64,000 bases of DNA from Streptomyces deccanensis (GCF_022385335.1 NZ_CP092431.1:2914001-2978000); one strand, 5' to 3'; positions 48,781-57,635 are shown, counted from the first letter of the stretch. Numbers and translations are program-made. Notes: generated from the sequence alone by a model not told the origin.

Positions 48781-48960
48781 TCAGCCGGCGGCGGAGCGCT
48801 CCAGCTTCGCCTTGCGCACGTAGTACCAGGTCATGTTGGACGACAGGCCGGCCATCAGCACCCATACGACGCCCAGCCAGCTGCCCCGGCTGAAGGAGAC
48901 CACGGCCGCGGTGATCGTGAGGAGACAGACGACGAGCGCGTAGACGGCGAGGCGGGGCAT
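48781..48960 (-). CDS. Small membrane protein (59 aa)
   Basis: A 59-aa frame starting MPRLAVYALVVCLLTITAAV and ending MTWYYVRKAKLERSAAG. Two hydrophobic segments are separated by FSRGSWLG, and the tail is basic. Third positions are G/C-rich and the frame fits neatly between two genes. It resembles small hypothetical membrane proteins common in Streptomyces; no function is known. Confidence 0.7.
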   Translation of the reverse strand: MPRLAVYALVVCLLTITAAVVSFSRGSWLGVVWVLMAGLSSNMTWYYVRKAKLERSAAG

Positions 48961-49051
48961 GGGGGTCGGCTCCTGGGAAGGCGGTCGGACGAGGTGGTGC
49001 GTCGTCCAGTGTCCCCCATGCCCGTGCGGGTGCGTACGTCGCCTCGGCGGG

Positions 49052-49780
49052 TCACACGTCCGTCAGGCGGATGCCCGCGTGGGCCTTGTAGCGGCGGTTC
49101 ACGGAGATCAGGTTGGCCACCAGGGACTCGACCTGGTGGGCGTTGCGCAGCCGGCCGGCGAAGATGCCGCGCATCCCGGGGATGCGGCCGGCCAGCGCCT
49201 GCACGATCTCGACGTCGGCACGCTCCTCGCCGAGGACCATCACGTCGGTGTCGATCTCCTCGATCTCCGGGTCCTCCAGGAGGACGGCGGAGAGGTGGTG
49301 GAAGGCGGCGGTGACCCGCGAGTCCGGCAGCAGGGCGGCGGCCTGCTCGGCGGCGCTGCCCTCCGCCGGCTTCAGCGCGTAGGCGCCCTTCTTGTCGAAG
49401 CCGAGGGGGTTGACGCAGTCGACGACGAGCTTGCCGGCCAGTTCCGCGCGCAGCGATTCGAGGGTCTTGCCGTGCCCGTCCCACGGCACCGCGACGATCA
49501 CGATGTCGCTGCGGCGGGCGGTCTCGGCGTTGTCGGCGCCCTCGACGCCGTGGCCGAGGTCCTGGGCGACGCCCTGGGCGCGGTCGGCGGCCCGCGACCC
49601 GATGATCACCTTCTGGCCGGCCTTGGCGAGGCGGTAGGCGAGGCCCTTGCCCTGCGGGCCGGTGCCGCCGAGCACGCCGACGACGAGCCCCGAGACGTCC
49701 GGCAGGTCCCAGGGGTCCTTGGCGGGGGCCTTCGCGGGAGCCTTCGCGGCGGACTGCTGTGCGCTGTCAGTTGAGGTCAT
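49052..49780 (-). CDS. npdG: NADPH-dependent F420 reductase
   Basis: A 242-aa F420H2:NADP+ oxidoreductase. After an Ala/Lys/Pro-rich N-terminal extension (about 1-30) comes the Rossmann motif VGVLGGTGPQGKGLAYRLAK, then GSRAADRAQ, VPWDGHGKTL, VDCVNPLGFDKKGAYAL and LRNAHQVESLVANLISVNRR, all characteristic of Fno/NpdG. It interconverts reduced F420 and NADPH. Single gene; F420 synthesis genes are not in view. A short in-frame repeat AKAPAKAPAK lies in the extension. Confidence 0.93.
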   Translation of the reverse strand: MTSTDSAQQSAAKAPAKAPAKDPWDLPDVSGLVVGVLGGTGPQGKGLAYRLAKAGQKVIIGSRAADRAQGVAQDLGHGVEGADNAETARRSDIVIVAVPWDGHGKTLESLRAELAGKLVVDCVNPLGFDKKGAYALKPAEGSAAEQAAALLPDSRVTAAFHHLSAVLLEDPEIEEIDTDVMVLGEERADVEIVQALAGRIPGMRGIFAGRLRNAHQVESLVANLISVNRRYKAHAGIRLTDV

Positions 49781-49817
49781 GGGCCGACTTTACGTGCGGG
49801 TGCGGGGCGGGAGGCGG

Positions 49818-50900
49818 TCAGGTGAGCGTGGTCACGGGGACCCGGCGGAACGTGATCGTCTCGTACGCGCTGAAGTCGCCCGTCTCGTAGAGCAGTCCGA
49901 CGGTGTCCCGGTCGACGCGTACGAGGTCGGAGTACGCGGCGGGCAGCCCGTCGACGGTGTGCGCGGGGCGCCAGGTGACGCCGTCGTCGGTGCTGGCGCG
50001 GACGGTCATCAGGGCGCGGAAGCCGGGGTCGGCGGGGCCGGAGTGGAGGAGCAGGTCGGGGTCGCGGAGTTGGAGGACGCTGCCCTCGACGACCGGGCCG
50101 ACGAGGCCCGCCTGCGGCCGGAACGGCTTGACGAGGCTCTCGCCGCCGTCGGTGGAGTGGGCGTCGGCGCGGGTGCCGGGGGCCGGGGAGTCGTTGCGGG
50201 TGTTGAAGTAGACCCGGCCGTCGGGGAGTTCGGCGGCGGTGGTCTCGTTGGCGTTGATGTAGCCGTCGGTGTTGTCGTCGACGTATCCGATGCGCCAGCC
50301 GGCGCCCGCGTCGTCGCTCAGCAGGCAGTGTCCGCCGTTGTACTTGCCCTCCGTGCCGTTGTCCGCGCCGGCGGGCGGGAGGGAGTGGTTGGCGGGGACG
50401 ACGACACGGCCGGTGGTGAGCTGGAGCGCGTGGCCGGGGGTGGTGGCGTACCACCGCCACTCGGGCTTCTTGGTCTGCTGGGTGATCTCCCTGGGGTCGG
50501 ACCACGTCCGCCCCTCGTCGTCGCTGTGCTGCACCCAGACGCGACGGCCGTCCGCCGCGCTCACCGCGCCGCGGCGGATGGCGTCCTCCGTGGCGTGGGC
50601 GGCGTTGCGGACGTGGACCAGCAGGATCCGGCCGGTGTCGAGGACGACGGGGGCGGGGTTGCCGGCGAGGGCGTCGCCGTTCTTGGCGGCGACCTGGAGA
50701 GGCCCCCAGGTCAGGCCTCCGTCCGTGGACCGCTTCACCACGATGTCGATGTTCCCGAAGTCCTCCCGCCCGCCGACCCGCCCTTCGCAGAAGGCGAGCA
50801 GGGCGCCGGAGGGGGTGACGACGACTGCCGGGATCCGGAAGCTGGCATAGCCTTCGCGACCGGCCCGGAAGGGGACGCTGGACTGGGGTGTGGGGGGCAT
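49818..50900 (-). CDS. Sialidase-fold (BNR repeat) protein without signal peptide
   Basis: A 360-aa six-bladed propeller protein. It has the sialidase FRIP motif (YASFRIPAVVVTPSGALLAF) followed by CEGR, and three Asp-box repeats (STDGGLTWG, SDDEGRTWS, STDDGVTWR). These are hallmarks of exo-alpha-sialidases (GH33). There is no signal peptide, whereas bacterial sialidases are usually secreted, so a cytoplasmic role or a different substrate is possible. The ATG at 50900 has AGGAG upstream and gives the normal domain start. Confidence 0.87.
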   Translation of the reverse strand: MPPTPQSSVPFRAGREGYASFRIPAVVVTPSGALLAFCEGRVGGREDFGNIDIVVKRSTDGGLTWGPLQVAAKNGDALAGNPAPVVLDTGRILLVHVRNAAHATEDAIRRGAVSAADGRRVWVQHSDDEGRTWSDPREITQQTKKPEWRWYATTPGHALQLTTGRVVVPANHSLPPAGADNGTEGKYNGGHCLLSDDAGAGWRIGYVDDNTDGYINANETTAAELPDGRVYFNTRNDSPAPGTRADAHSTDGGESLVKPFRPQAGLVGPVVEGSVLQLRDPDLLLHSGPADPGFRALMTVRASTDDGVTWRPAHTVDGLPAAYSDLVRVDRDTVGLLYETGDFSAYETITFRRVPVTTLT

Positions 50901-51045
50901 GGGGGGCTCCTGGGGTGGGGGGCGGCTCGTGGGGTGGTGGTGCGGTGGGCCCGTGGCGGTCGTTGTTCGGCCTGCGTGCCCGGCTCGGGCTAATTCGGGG
51001 TGAACACCGGGTCACGAGTGTCCGGTTGCGGCAGGATGCGGGCGC

Positions 51046-51651
51046 ATGGATGCCGTACGGGTCGCGTTGTTGCGTGAGGTGCTCGCCGGGACGGAGTGGC
51101 TGGGGGCCACGCGCCGGTTCGCGGGGGCGTTGCGGGGTTCCGTGGTGTCGTACGGCGGTGGGCTGCTGCTCGTCGGTACGGCCGAGTACGAGCCGTGGCA
51201 CCTCGCGGCGCACCTGGTGGACGAGGCGGCCTGGTCCGGTACGCCTGAACTCTCCCCGACGCTCGTCCGGCACTCCGCGCGGGACTCGGATCCGGCGCAC
51301 CTCGCGGTGGGGCTCGGCCGGGTGTCGGCGGCGCGGCGGGGCGAGACCCTGCTCGTGGTGGCCCCGTCCGCGCCGGGCGCCCCCCTGCTGGAGCGGGTCC
51401 ACGACGCGCGGCGGGCCGGGGCGACGGTGCTCGCGCTGGACACCGGCGACCGCGAGCTCGACGCATTGACCCACGACTCGTTGACGGCACCGCCCGCCGC
51501 ACCCGAGGTCGACCTCGACATGGTCCAGCACCTGGTCAGCGCGGCCGCCGGCGAGAACGCACTGCCGGCACCGAGGGGACGCCGCCGCTTCCGGGACCGC
51601 CTGTCACGGCTGACGGACCACCTGACGTCCCCGCCTCCGACCCGCTGGTAG
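51046..51651 (+). CDS. Conserved-looking hypothetical protein
   Basis: A 201-aa protein with no recognised family. It starts MDAVRVALLREVLAGTEWLG and contains EPWHLAAHLVDEAAW and ETLLVVAPSAPGAPLLERVH followed by DARRAGATVLALDTGD, which looks like one alternating beta/alpha fold. The C-terminus is basic (RGRRRFRDRLSRL). No signal peptide or membrane helix. Codon use supports it. Confidence 0.72.
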   Translation: MDAVRVALLREVLAGTEWLGATRRFAGALRGSVVSYGGGLLLVGTAEYEPWHLAAHLVDEAAWSGTPELSPTLVRHSARDSDPAHLAVGLGRVSAARRGETLLVVAPSAPGAPLLERVHDARRAGATVLALDTGDRELDALTHDSLTAPPAAPEVDLDMVQHLVSAAAGENALPAPRGRRRFRDRLSRLTDHLTSPPPTRW

Positions 51652-51727
51652 CCCCCGCCGCCGAGGGTGGTCGGGCGTGGGAAAAGCGGTTGCCCGGGGG
51701 GAGAGGGGCCGTTGAGCATGGGCCGTT

Positions 51728-53050
51728 GTGACTGTTTCCGATGATGCCGGTGGGGCTTCCGGGGAGCCCTCTTCGCGTGGGGTGGGGGCGTGGGGGCTCG
51801 GGCTGTTGCCCGATCTCTCGCCGTGGCGGGTGTCCCGGGACTTTCGGCGGTTGTGGGTGGCGGGGCTGATCACGAACTTCGGCAGTTTTCTGACGTTCGT
51901 GGCGCTGCCGGTGCAGATGAAGGAGCTCACGGGGTCGGTCGTGGCCGTCGGCGCGATCGGAGCCGTCGAACTCGTGCCGCTGATCGTGTTCGGGCTGTAC
52001 GGCGGGGCTCTGGCCGACGCCTTGGACAAGCGGACGCTGATCCTGTGGAGCGAGGCCGGGCAGGGGCTGCTGTGTGCGGGGCTGCTGGTGAACGCGCTGC
52101 TGCCGGACCCGCTGGTCTGGCCGTTGTACCTGGTGGCCGCCCTGTCGTCCGCGCTGGTGGCGGTCCAGCGGCCCGCCCTGGACTCGATCGTCCCTCGGAT
52201 CGTTCCGCATGAGCATCTGCCGGCCGCCGCGTCGCTCAACTCCCTGCGCTGGACGGTGGGCGGGGTCGCCGCGCCCGCCCTGGCTGGTGTCGTCGTGGCC
52301 TACGCCGGACTCGGTTGGGCGTACGCGGCGGACCTCGCGACCTTCGTGGTGTCGGTCGCGCTGACCGTGGGCCTCGCCTCCTCCCCCGCCGCGCACGAGG
52401 CCGCGAAGCCGTCGCTGCGGTCGGTCGCGGAGGGCGCGCGGTACGCGTGGAGTCGTAAAGAACTGCTCGGCACCTACGCCGTCGACCTCGCCGCGATGTT
52501 CCTGGCGATGCCGCTGGCTCTGCTGCCGTTCCTGGCGGACGAGTTGGACGCTCCGTGGTCGCTGGGACTGATGTACGCGGCGCTGCCGGCGGGGTCGTTG
52601 CTGGTGACGCTGACGAGTGGGTGGACCTCCCGGGTGCATCGGCACGGTCGGATGGTGGTGCTGGCGGCGGCGTTGTGGGGCCTGTCGGTGATGGCGGCCG
52701 GGCTGGTGCGGGACGTGTGGCTGGTGTTGGGGTTCCTGGTGCTGGGCGGCGCCTTCGACATGGTCAGCGGGATCTTCCGGGCCGCGATGTGGAACCAGAC
52801 CATTCCGGACGAGCTGCGGGGGCGGCTCGCGGGGATCGAGCTGCTGTCGTACGCCGTCGGGCCACAGCTCGGACAGGTTCGGGCGGGGACCATGGCCGCG
52901 TGGACCTCCGTACGGGCGTCCGCGTGGGCCGGCGGGGTGTTGTGCGTGGGGGCGGTGGGGTTGCTGGCGCTGTGCCTGCCTCAGCTGATGGCGTACGACG
53001 TGCGAACCAATGAGCATGCGGTGCGCTCGCGTGAACGGCGGAATGGCTGA
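51728..53050 (+). CDS. MFS transporter (enterobactin-exporter-like subgroup)
   Basis: A 440-aa, twelve-helix permease starting at GTG 51728. WRVSRDFRRLWVAGLITNFG near the N-terminus, LYGGALADALDKRTLILWSE (motif A) and VAVQRPALDSIVPRIVPHEH are typical of the EntS/MFS_3 subgroup. Export of a siderophore or other small molecule is possible; nothing adjacent supports a particular one. No strong ribosome binding site is visible. Confidence 0.9.
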   Translation: MTVSDDAGGASGEPSSRGVGAWGLGLLPDLSPWRVSRDFRRLWVAGLITNFGSFLTFVALPVQMKELTGSVVAVGAIGAVELVPLIVFGLYGGALADALDKRTLILWSEAGQGLLCAGLLVNALLPDPLVWPLYLVAALSSALVAVQRPALDSIVPRIVPHEHLPAAASLNSLRWTVGGVAAPALAGVVVAYAGLGWAYAADLATFVVSVALTVGLASSPAAHEAAKPSLRSVAEGARYAWSRKELLGTYAVDLAAMFLAMPLALLPFLADELDAPWSLGLMYAALPAGSLLVTLTSGWTSRVHRHGRMVVLAAALWGLSVMAAGLVRDVWLVLGFLVLGGAFDMVSGIFRAAMWNQTIPDELRGRLAGIELLSYAVGPQLGQVRAGTMAAWTSVRASAWAGGVLCVGAVGLLALCLPQLMAYDVRTNEHAVRSRERRNG

Positions 53051-53239
53051 TTTTCCGCCCGCCCCCCTCCATGACCCCAGGGCGACACGTACGGGGCTCC
53101 CGTGGGGCCGGGCACCGTCGGCGGCTGCGGGGCAGGGCGGCATGTTGGGGGGTGGCTGTGCCGGCGCCGGGCGGGGGGCCGCCCCTGCCCGGGTGGCGGT
53201 TGCCGTAGGGGCGGGGCGGGGTCCGGCGTGGTGGAGTGG

Positions 53240-53467
53240 TCAGTCGGGGGTGTTGGTCGGGGGGGTGTCGTGCCAGCGCGGGTCTGTTTCCCATTCCGCG
53301 TTGCGTTCCTGGGCCGTCTCCATCGCCCGCTCGGCGTCCTGGCGGGAGGCGTAGGGGCCCATGCGGTCCTTGCCGGGGCAGTCGGGGCCCTCTTCGACCT
53401 TCTTGTGCTCCAGGCAGTAGAACCACTCACCGGGCTTGCCGGCCGTACGCCGTTTGAACAGGGGCAT
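53240..53467 (-). CDS. Small conserved-looking soluble protein
   Basis: A 75-aa protein: basic start MPLFKRRTAGKPGEWFYCLE, then HKKVEEGPDCPGKDRMGPYA and SRQDAERAMETAQERNAEWE, an Asp/Trp-rich tail. The combination of two cysteines, GPYASRQDAERA and a WF motif recalls small SPOR-like or metal-binding proteins; no named family is certain. GAAGGG precedes the ATG. It is divergent from map. Confidence 0.78.
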   Translation of the reverse strand: MPLFKRRTAGKPGEWFYCLEHKKVEEGPDCPGKDRMGPYASRQDAERAMETAQERNAEWETDPRWHDTPPTNTPD

Positions 53468-53534
53468 GACCTGAGTTCCCTTCGCCAGTCGTCACCGACA
53501 TGGTCCCCCACCACCGCTGGTTAAACTCGCTGGC

Positions 53535-54392
53535 ATGTCTGGCCAGTCGCTGCTCGCACCGGGGAAGCTCTCCCCCGCCCGCCCCGTACCGGGGAACATC
53601 CGCCGTCCCGAGTACGTGGGCAAGCCCGCCCCGACTCCGTACACCGGCCCGGAGGTGCAGACCCCGGAGACGATCGAGGCGATGCGGATCGCCGGCCGGA
53701 TCGCGGCCCGCGCGATGGCCGAGGCGGCCAAGCACATCGCGCCCGGGGTCACCACGGACGAGCTGGACCGGGTCGCGCACGAGTACATGTGCGACCACGG
53801 GGCCTACCCCTCGACGCTCGGCTACCGCGGCTTCCCCAAGTCGCTGTGCACCTCGGTCAACGAGGTCATCTGCCACGGCATCCCCGACTCGACCGTGCTG
53901 AACGACGGCGACATCGTCAACCTGGACGTGACGGCGTACATCGGCGGTGTCCACGGCGACAACAACGCCACCTACCTGGTCGGCGAGGTCGACGAGGAGT
54001 CGCGGCTGCTCGTCGAGCGGACCCGGGAGTCGCTCGCCCGCGCGATCAAGGCCGTCAAGCCGGGGCGGCAGATCAACATCATCGGGCGCGTCATCGAGTC
54101 GTACGCGAAGCGGTTCGGGTACGGGGTGGTGCGCGACTTCACCGGGCACGGGATCAACTCGTCGTTCCACTCCGGGCTGATCGTCCCGCACTACGACTCC
54201 CCGCACGCCACCACCACCATCCAGACCGGGATGACCTTCACGATCGAGCCGATGCTCACGCTCGGGTCGTACGACTACGACATGTGGGACGACGGCTGGA
54301 CGGTCGTGACGAAGGACCGCAAGCGGACCGCGCAGTTCGAGCACACGCTGGTGGTCACGGAGACCGGCGCGGAGATCCTCACGCTGCCTTGA
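53535..54392 (+). CDS. map: Type I methionine aminopeptidase
   Basis: A 285-aa enzyme removing the initiator methionine. An N-terminal extension with PxxP motifs precedes the pita-bread fold (from about residue 40, [20 protein letters not shown]). Metal ligands and motifs: [80 protein letters not shown] and [20 protein letters not shown]. The C-terminus is complete, but its TGA lies at the very edge of the TnpB-type element, and the gene's probable terminator is now about 2.4 kb away. Confidence 0.95.
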   Translation: MSGQSLLAPGKLSPARPVPGNIRRPEYVGKPAPTPYTGPEVQTPETIEAMRIAGRIAARAMAEAAKHIAPGVTTDELDRVAHEYMCDHGAYPSTLGYRGFPKSLCTSVNEVICHGIPDSTVLNDGDIVNLDVTAYIGGVHGDNNATYLVGEVDEESRLLVERTRESLARAIKAVKPGRQINIIGRVIESYAKRFGYGVVRDFTGHGINSSFHSGLIVPHYDSPHATTTIQTGMTFTIEPMLTLGSYDYDMWDDGWTVVTKDRKRTAQFEHTLVVTETGAEILTLP

Positions 54393-54397
54393 CATGC

Positions 54398-54418
54398 TCC
54401 TCGGGCGAAGCCCGAGGA
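54398..54418 (-). repeat. Right-end hairpin of the TnpB-type element
   Basis: TCCTCGGGC, loop GAA, GCCCGAGGA is a perfect 9-bp hairpin, 6 bp after the map stop codon. On the transposase strand it follows tnpB, where IS200/IS605-family elements carry their right-end hairpin and the 3' part of the guide RNA scaffold. The element boundary therefore lies close to the map stop. Confidence 0.7.
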
Positions 54419-54448
54419 TTCTGGCCGTCCCCACCTGTTGCTGTGCCG

Positions 54449-55388
54449 CTACGCGGCACAGCTTTCGGCAGGGATTCCGTGGCTTCCTGTTTCTTCGCGC
54501 TGTGCCGGGACAAGTCCCGGTCTTACCGGCGCTCCGCAGGCCGATACCGCCAGTCCGGCGGCCTGTTTTACGTTGATCGCGGCGTTGTGGTCCCGGTCGT
54601 GGACGGTGCCGCACATGGGGCAGGTCCACTCCCGTACGTGCAGGGGTTTGGGCCCGTCCCGGTGTCCGCAGGTGGAGCACACCTGACTGGTGGGCTCGAA
54701 CCGGACGATCTTCACGAACGTCCGCCCGTAGCGTTTCGCCTTGTATTCGAGCATGGTCACAAACTGCGACCAGCCCGCGTCATGCACGCTTTTGGCCAGC
54801 CGGGTGCGTGCGAGTCCGGATACCGCCAGGTCCTCCACCGCGATGGCTTGGTTATCGCGGATCAACTGGGTGGAGAGCTGGTGGTGGAACTCCTTGCGCG
54901 CATCAGTCACAGCCGCGTGAGCGCGGGCAACCTTCAGCCGGGCCTTGGCCCGGTTCCTCGACCCCTTCTCCTTCCGGCACAGGTCCCGCTGCGCCTTCTT
55001 CAACTTCTTCTCCGCCCGGCGCAGAAACCTCGGGCTGTCTATCTTCATACCGTCCGAGAGGACCGCGAAGTGTGTGAGGCCCAGGTCGATGCCGATCGCG
55101 GCCCCGGGGTCCGGCTCCGTCCAGCGGGCACGGTCAGTGTCGTCGTCGGTGTCGACGACGAAGGAGGCGAAGTACCGCCCCGCCGCATCCACGATCACCG
55201 TCACACTCGACGGCACAGCGGGCAGGACCCGCGACCACTTCACCCTCACCTCGCCGATCTTCGGCAGGGCCAGCCGCCCACCCTCGGTGATCTTCCAGCG
55301 GGCGTTCGCGGTGAACCGGATCGCCTGCCGGGCATCCTTGCGCGACCTGAAACGCGGCGCACCCACCCGCTTCCCCTTACGCTCCCCC
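54449..55388 (-). pseudogene. tnpB: C-terminal fragment of tnpB (IS200/IS605-type), interrupted by an IS
   Basis: This part encodes about 313 residues of an RNA-guided TnpB nuclease. It contains the RuvC pieces AIGIDLGLTHFAVLSDG (Asp), IAVEDLAVSGLA (Glu) and DRDHNAAINV (Asp), and the zinc finger CSTCGHRDG with WTCPMCG, so all catalytic residues are in this half. The frame joins the N-terminal fragment exactly if 901 bp of IS and one TTAA are removed, giving 409 aa, a normal TnpB length. Separated from its start, it is probably not expressed as an intact protein. No tnpA is present. Confidence 0.9.
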
Positions 55389-55392
55389 TTAA

Positions 55393-56293
55393 GGAGTCCT
55401 TGCAGAAAGATCGTGTTGTGGCACGGTGGAGAGGTATGTGATCCCGTCTTTTGTGGGGTGTGACCATGGCGCGGCGGAAGCCGTGGGAGGTCAGTGACGA
55501 GTTGTGGGCGGTGATCGAGCCGCTGTTGCCGAAGCATGAGCGGCGGTTCCGGTATCCGGGGCGCAAGCGGATCGATGACCGCAGGACGCTGCAAGGTGTG
55601 CTCTTCGTCCTCTACACAGGTGTCCAGTGGGAGTTTCTGCCGCAGGAGTTGGGGTTCGGTTCGGGTCCCACTTGCTGGCGTCGGCTGGCCGAGTGGCAGG
55701 AGGCCGGGGTGTGGGAGGAGCTCCAGCGTGTGCTTCTGGACCGGTTACGGGCGGCGGACCGTCTGGACTTCTCCCGCGCCACTGCCGATGCCTCGCATGT
55801 GCAGGCCAAGCGGGGGCGAAGCAGCCCAAAAGTCGGTCCGAGCCCGGTTGACCGCGCACGGCCGGGCTCGAAGCATCACGTGCTGACCGATGCCCGCGGC
55901 ACTCCGCTGCGGGTGTCGCTGACCGGCGGTCACCGTCACGATGTCACCCAGCTTCTGCCGCTGGTCGACAGCCTTGGGCCGGTACGGGGCAAGCGGGGCC
56001 GGCCCCGGCGCAAGCCCCGCGTCTTGTATGCCGACCGCGGCTATGACTACGACATCTACCGCCGCCGTCTGCGCGAGCGCGGCATCACACCGAAGATCGC
56101 CCGACGCGGCCGGCCACACGGCTCGGGCCTGGGCAAAGTCCGGTGGGTCGCCGAGTCAGCCATCGCCTGGCTCCACGGACCCCGCCGCCTACGGACCCGC
56201 TGGGAAACCAGAGACGACATGCACGACGCCTTCCTCCAACTCGCCCACTGCATGACCCTCGCCCGCAAGCACCCGGCTTTCTGAAAGCACCCC
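55393..56293. mobile_element. IS5-family insertion sequence (901 bp) inside tnpB
   Basis: Terminal inverted repeats GGAGTCCTTGCAGAAAG (left) and, on the other strand, GGGGTGCTTTCAGAAAG (right) match at 14 of 17 positions. Both sides are flanked by TTAA (55389-55392 and 56294-56297), a 4-bp duplication (2 or 3 bp also fits the sequence). Size and a single intact transposase gene fit the IS427 group of the IS5 family. The precise target can be reconstructed. Confidence 0.92.
55466..56284 (+). CDS. IS5-family transposase, intact DDE
   Basis: A 272-aa transposase from the ATG at 55466. N-terminal DUF4096-like region (WEVSDELWAVIEPLLPKHER, then YTGVQWEFLPQELGFGSGPT), then the DDE domain with D108 (ATADASHVQ), D190 (YADRGYDYD) and E230 (VAESAIAWLHGPRRL). 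The gene reaches nearly to the right inverted repeat. No frameshift or stop is seen, so the element may still be mobile. It is read opposite to tnpB. Confidence 0.95.
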   Translation: MARRKPWEVSDELWAVIEPLLPKHERRFRYPGRKRIDDRRTLQGVLFVLYTGVQWEFLPQELGFGSGPTCWRRLAEWQEAGVWEELQRVLLDRLRAADRLDFSRATADASHVQAKRGRSSPKVGPSPVDRARPGSKHHVLTDARGTPLRVSLTGGHRHDVTQLLPLVDSLGPVRGKRGRPRRKPRVLYADRGYDYDIYRRRLRERGITPKIARRGRPHGSGLGKVRWVAESAIAWLHGPRRLRTRWETRDDMHDAFLQLAHCMTLARKHPAF

Positions 56294-56297
56294 TTAA

Positions 56298-56583
56298 GTG
56301 AGGCGAAGAAGTTCTTGTACGCGGCCTCTACGTCCCGCAGCGCCTGCTGAAGGACGACCGAGGACACCTCGGCCAGCCAGGCCCGTTCGGGAGTGTTCTT
56401 GGCCCGGGTGATCAACTGCCGAGACAGGACGGCGGCACCAGGGTAGGACTCCTTGGCTGCGCAAGCATTCTCGCGGGCGCGCACCGCGTCGTTGAACACG
56501 ACGCGAGCGCATCCGAACGCCCGTGCCAACGCGGCGCGTTGACCGGGCTCCGGGTACAACCGGAAGGCGTACCGAAGCTGCAT
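56298..56583 (-). pseudogene. tnpB: N-terminal fragment of tnpB
   Basis: The first 95 codons of the interrupted gene, from the ATG at 56583: MQLRYAFRLYPEPGQRAALA, then FGCARVVFNDAVRARE, the helix-turn-helix start of TnpB/OrfB proteins, ending FFASLKG at the TTAA target. Past the junction the frame continues into IS sequence and stops there. The original product read ASLKGERKGKRVGAPRF across the junction. Confidence 0.9.
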
Positions 56584-56784
56584 TCGCCGATCGTACGAAC
56601 ACACGGCACCCCCTGTCGCCGGGAACTCCCGTTCCCCGCCTCACCCCCACGGACCGCACCGTCCGGCTCCGCCGGAACGACACTGCGGCGCTCCGCCCCA
56701 CAGCCACGAGATTCGCTTCACCACCAGGCTGAAGCCCGATGCACTGCGAATGAAACTCGGCAGCTCCGCCTCAGCCCTGCCGCA

Positions 56785-56820
56785 GCCCGCCGTCGGCCCC
56801 TGGTCGGCGGCGGGCTCTTT
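56785..56820 (+). terminator. Terminator, probably the original one of map
   Basis: GCCCGCCG (56785-56792) and CGGCGGGC (56808-56815) pair over 8 bp and are followed by TCTTT on the plus strand. No complete plus-strand gene other than the IS transposase lies before it until map, so it was probably the map terminator before the element inserted. Confidence 0.65.
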
Positions 56821-56892
56821 GCTGCGTGGATTCGATGTGGGGTCGGTGCGGATTCGGGGTACCGTTTTTACCGACAGGGAGTCGGGAACCTG

Positions 56893-56920
56893 TTGACTTA
56901 GGTAAGCCTAAGTATAGAAA
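56893..56920 (+). promoter_or_regulatory. Iron-box promoter of the heme oxygenase gene
   Basis: TTAGGTAAGCCTAAGTA (56898-56914) matches the actinobacterial DmdR/IdeR iron-box pattern. It overlaps the spacer between a -35-like TTGACT (56893-56898) and an AT-rich -10 region (TAGAAA, 56915-56920). Repression under iron sufficiency is expected. Confidence 0.8.
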
Positions 56921-56966
56921 ATGACGGCAGGTTCTCGTCCATCCCTCATCGGCACCGGAGGCCTCC

Positions 56967-57635
56967 ATGAACGCGTCGGTCACCTCGGACACGGCGTTCT
57001 CCACGCTCATCCGCACCGCGTCGCACGAGCAGCACACGGAGGCGGAGACCACGACGTTCATGGGCGACATGCTGGGCGGCAAACTCGGCGTCGAGGCGTA
57101 CACGCGGTACACCGAGCAGCTGTGGTTCGTGTACGAGGCGCTGGAGAGCGCCGCTCCGGCCCTGGCCGACGACCCGGTCGCGGGGCCGTTCGTCCAGCCC
57201 GAGCTGATGCGGCTGGGCGCGCTGGAGCGGGACCTCGAGCATCTGCGCGGCCCCGACTGGCGGGCGACGCTCACGGCGCTGCTGGCGACCGAGGAGTACG
57301 CGGCGCGGGTCGCCGAGTGCGCGCGCACCTGGCCCGGCGGGTATGTGGCCCACCACTACACGCGGTACCTCGGGGACCTGTCCGGCGGGCAGATCATCCG
57401 GGACCGCGCCGAGAAGACGTGGGGCTTCGCCAAGAAGGGCGACGGGGTCCGGTTCTATGTGTTCGAGCAGATCACCAACCCGGCCGCGTTCAAGCGGGGG
57501 TACCGGGAGCTGTTGGACCAGGTGCGGGCCGATGATCTGGAGAAGCAGCGGATCGTGAGTGAGTGCAAGCGGGCGTTCTCGCTCAACACCGCGGTCTTTC
57601 TTGCTCTGGGGGACGAGTTTCCCCTGAGTGCGTAG
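56967..57635 (+). CDS. hmuO: Heme oxygenase (HmuO type)
   Basis: A 222-aa enzyme opening heme to biliverdin, CO and iron. The proximal heme ligand is H23 in HTEAETTTFMGDMLGGKLG, aligned by eye with His20 of corynebacterial HmuO. The distal helix reads VAHHYTRYLGDLSGGQII, with the conserved glycine pair. The length is normal for bacterial forms and it is cytoplasmic. An iron box lies directly upstream, and iron-uptake genes follow within 4 kb, so it serves iron recovery from heme. Its electron donor is not encoded here. Confidence 0.94.
   Translation: MNASVTSDTAFSTLIRTASHEQHTEAETTTFMGDMLGGKLGVEAYTRYTEQLWFVYEALESAAPALADDPVAGPFVQPELMRLGALERDLEHLRGPDWRATLTALLATEEYAARVAECARTWPGGYVAHHYTRYLGDLSGGQIIRDRAEKTWGFAKKGDGVRFYVFEQITNPAAFKRGYRELLDQVRADDLEKQRIVSECKRAFSLNTAVFLALGDEFPLSA

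Larger units (their letters stand above)
56584..56966. other. 383-bp gap: element left end, terminator and hmuO promoter
   Basis: Contains the undefined left end of the TnpB-type element (just beyond 56583), a rho-independent-type terminator at 56785-56820 and the iron-regulated hmuO promoter at about 56893-56920. No further gene is supported in this stretch. Confidence 0.6.

Noticed and set aside
49781..49830. Leaderless promoter for the F420 reductase
   Set aside because: A TAAAGT lies 6 bp before the ATG but no -35 sequence at suitable spacing could be found.
54398..54418. Possible CRISPR repeat near tnpB
   Set aside because: The hairpin is a single copy. No spaced repeats or cas genes exist in the window; it fits the end of an IS200/IS605-type element.
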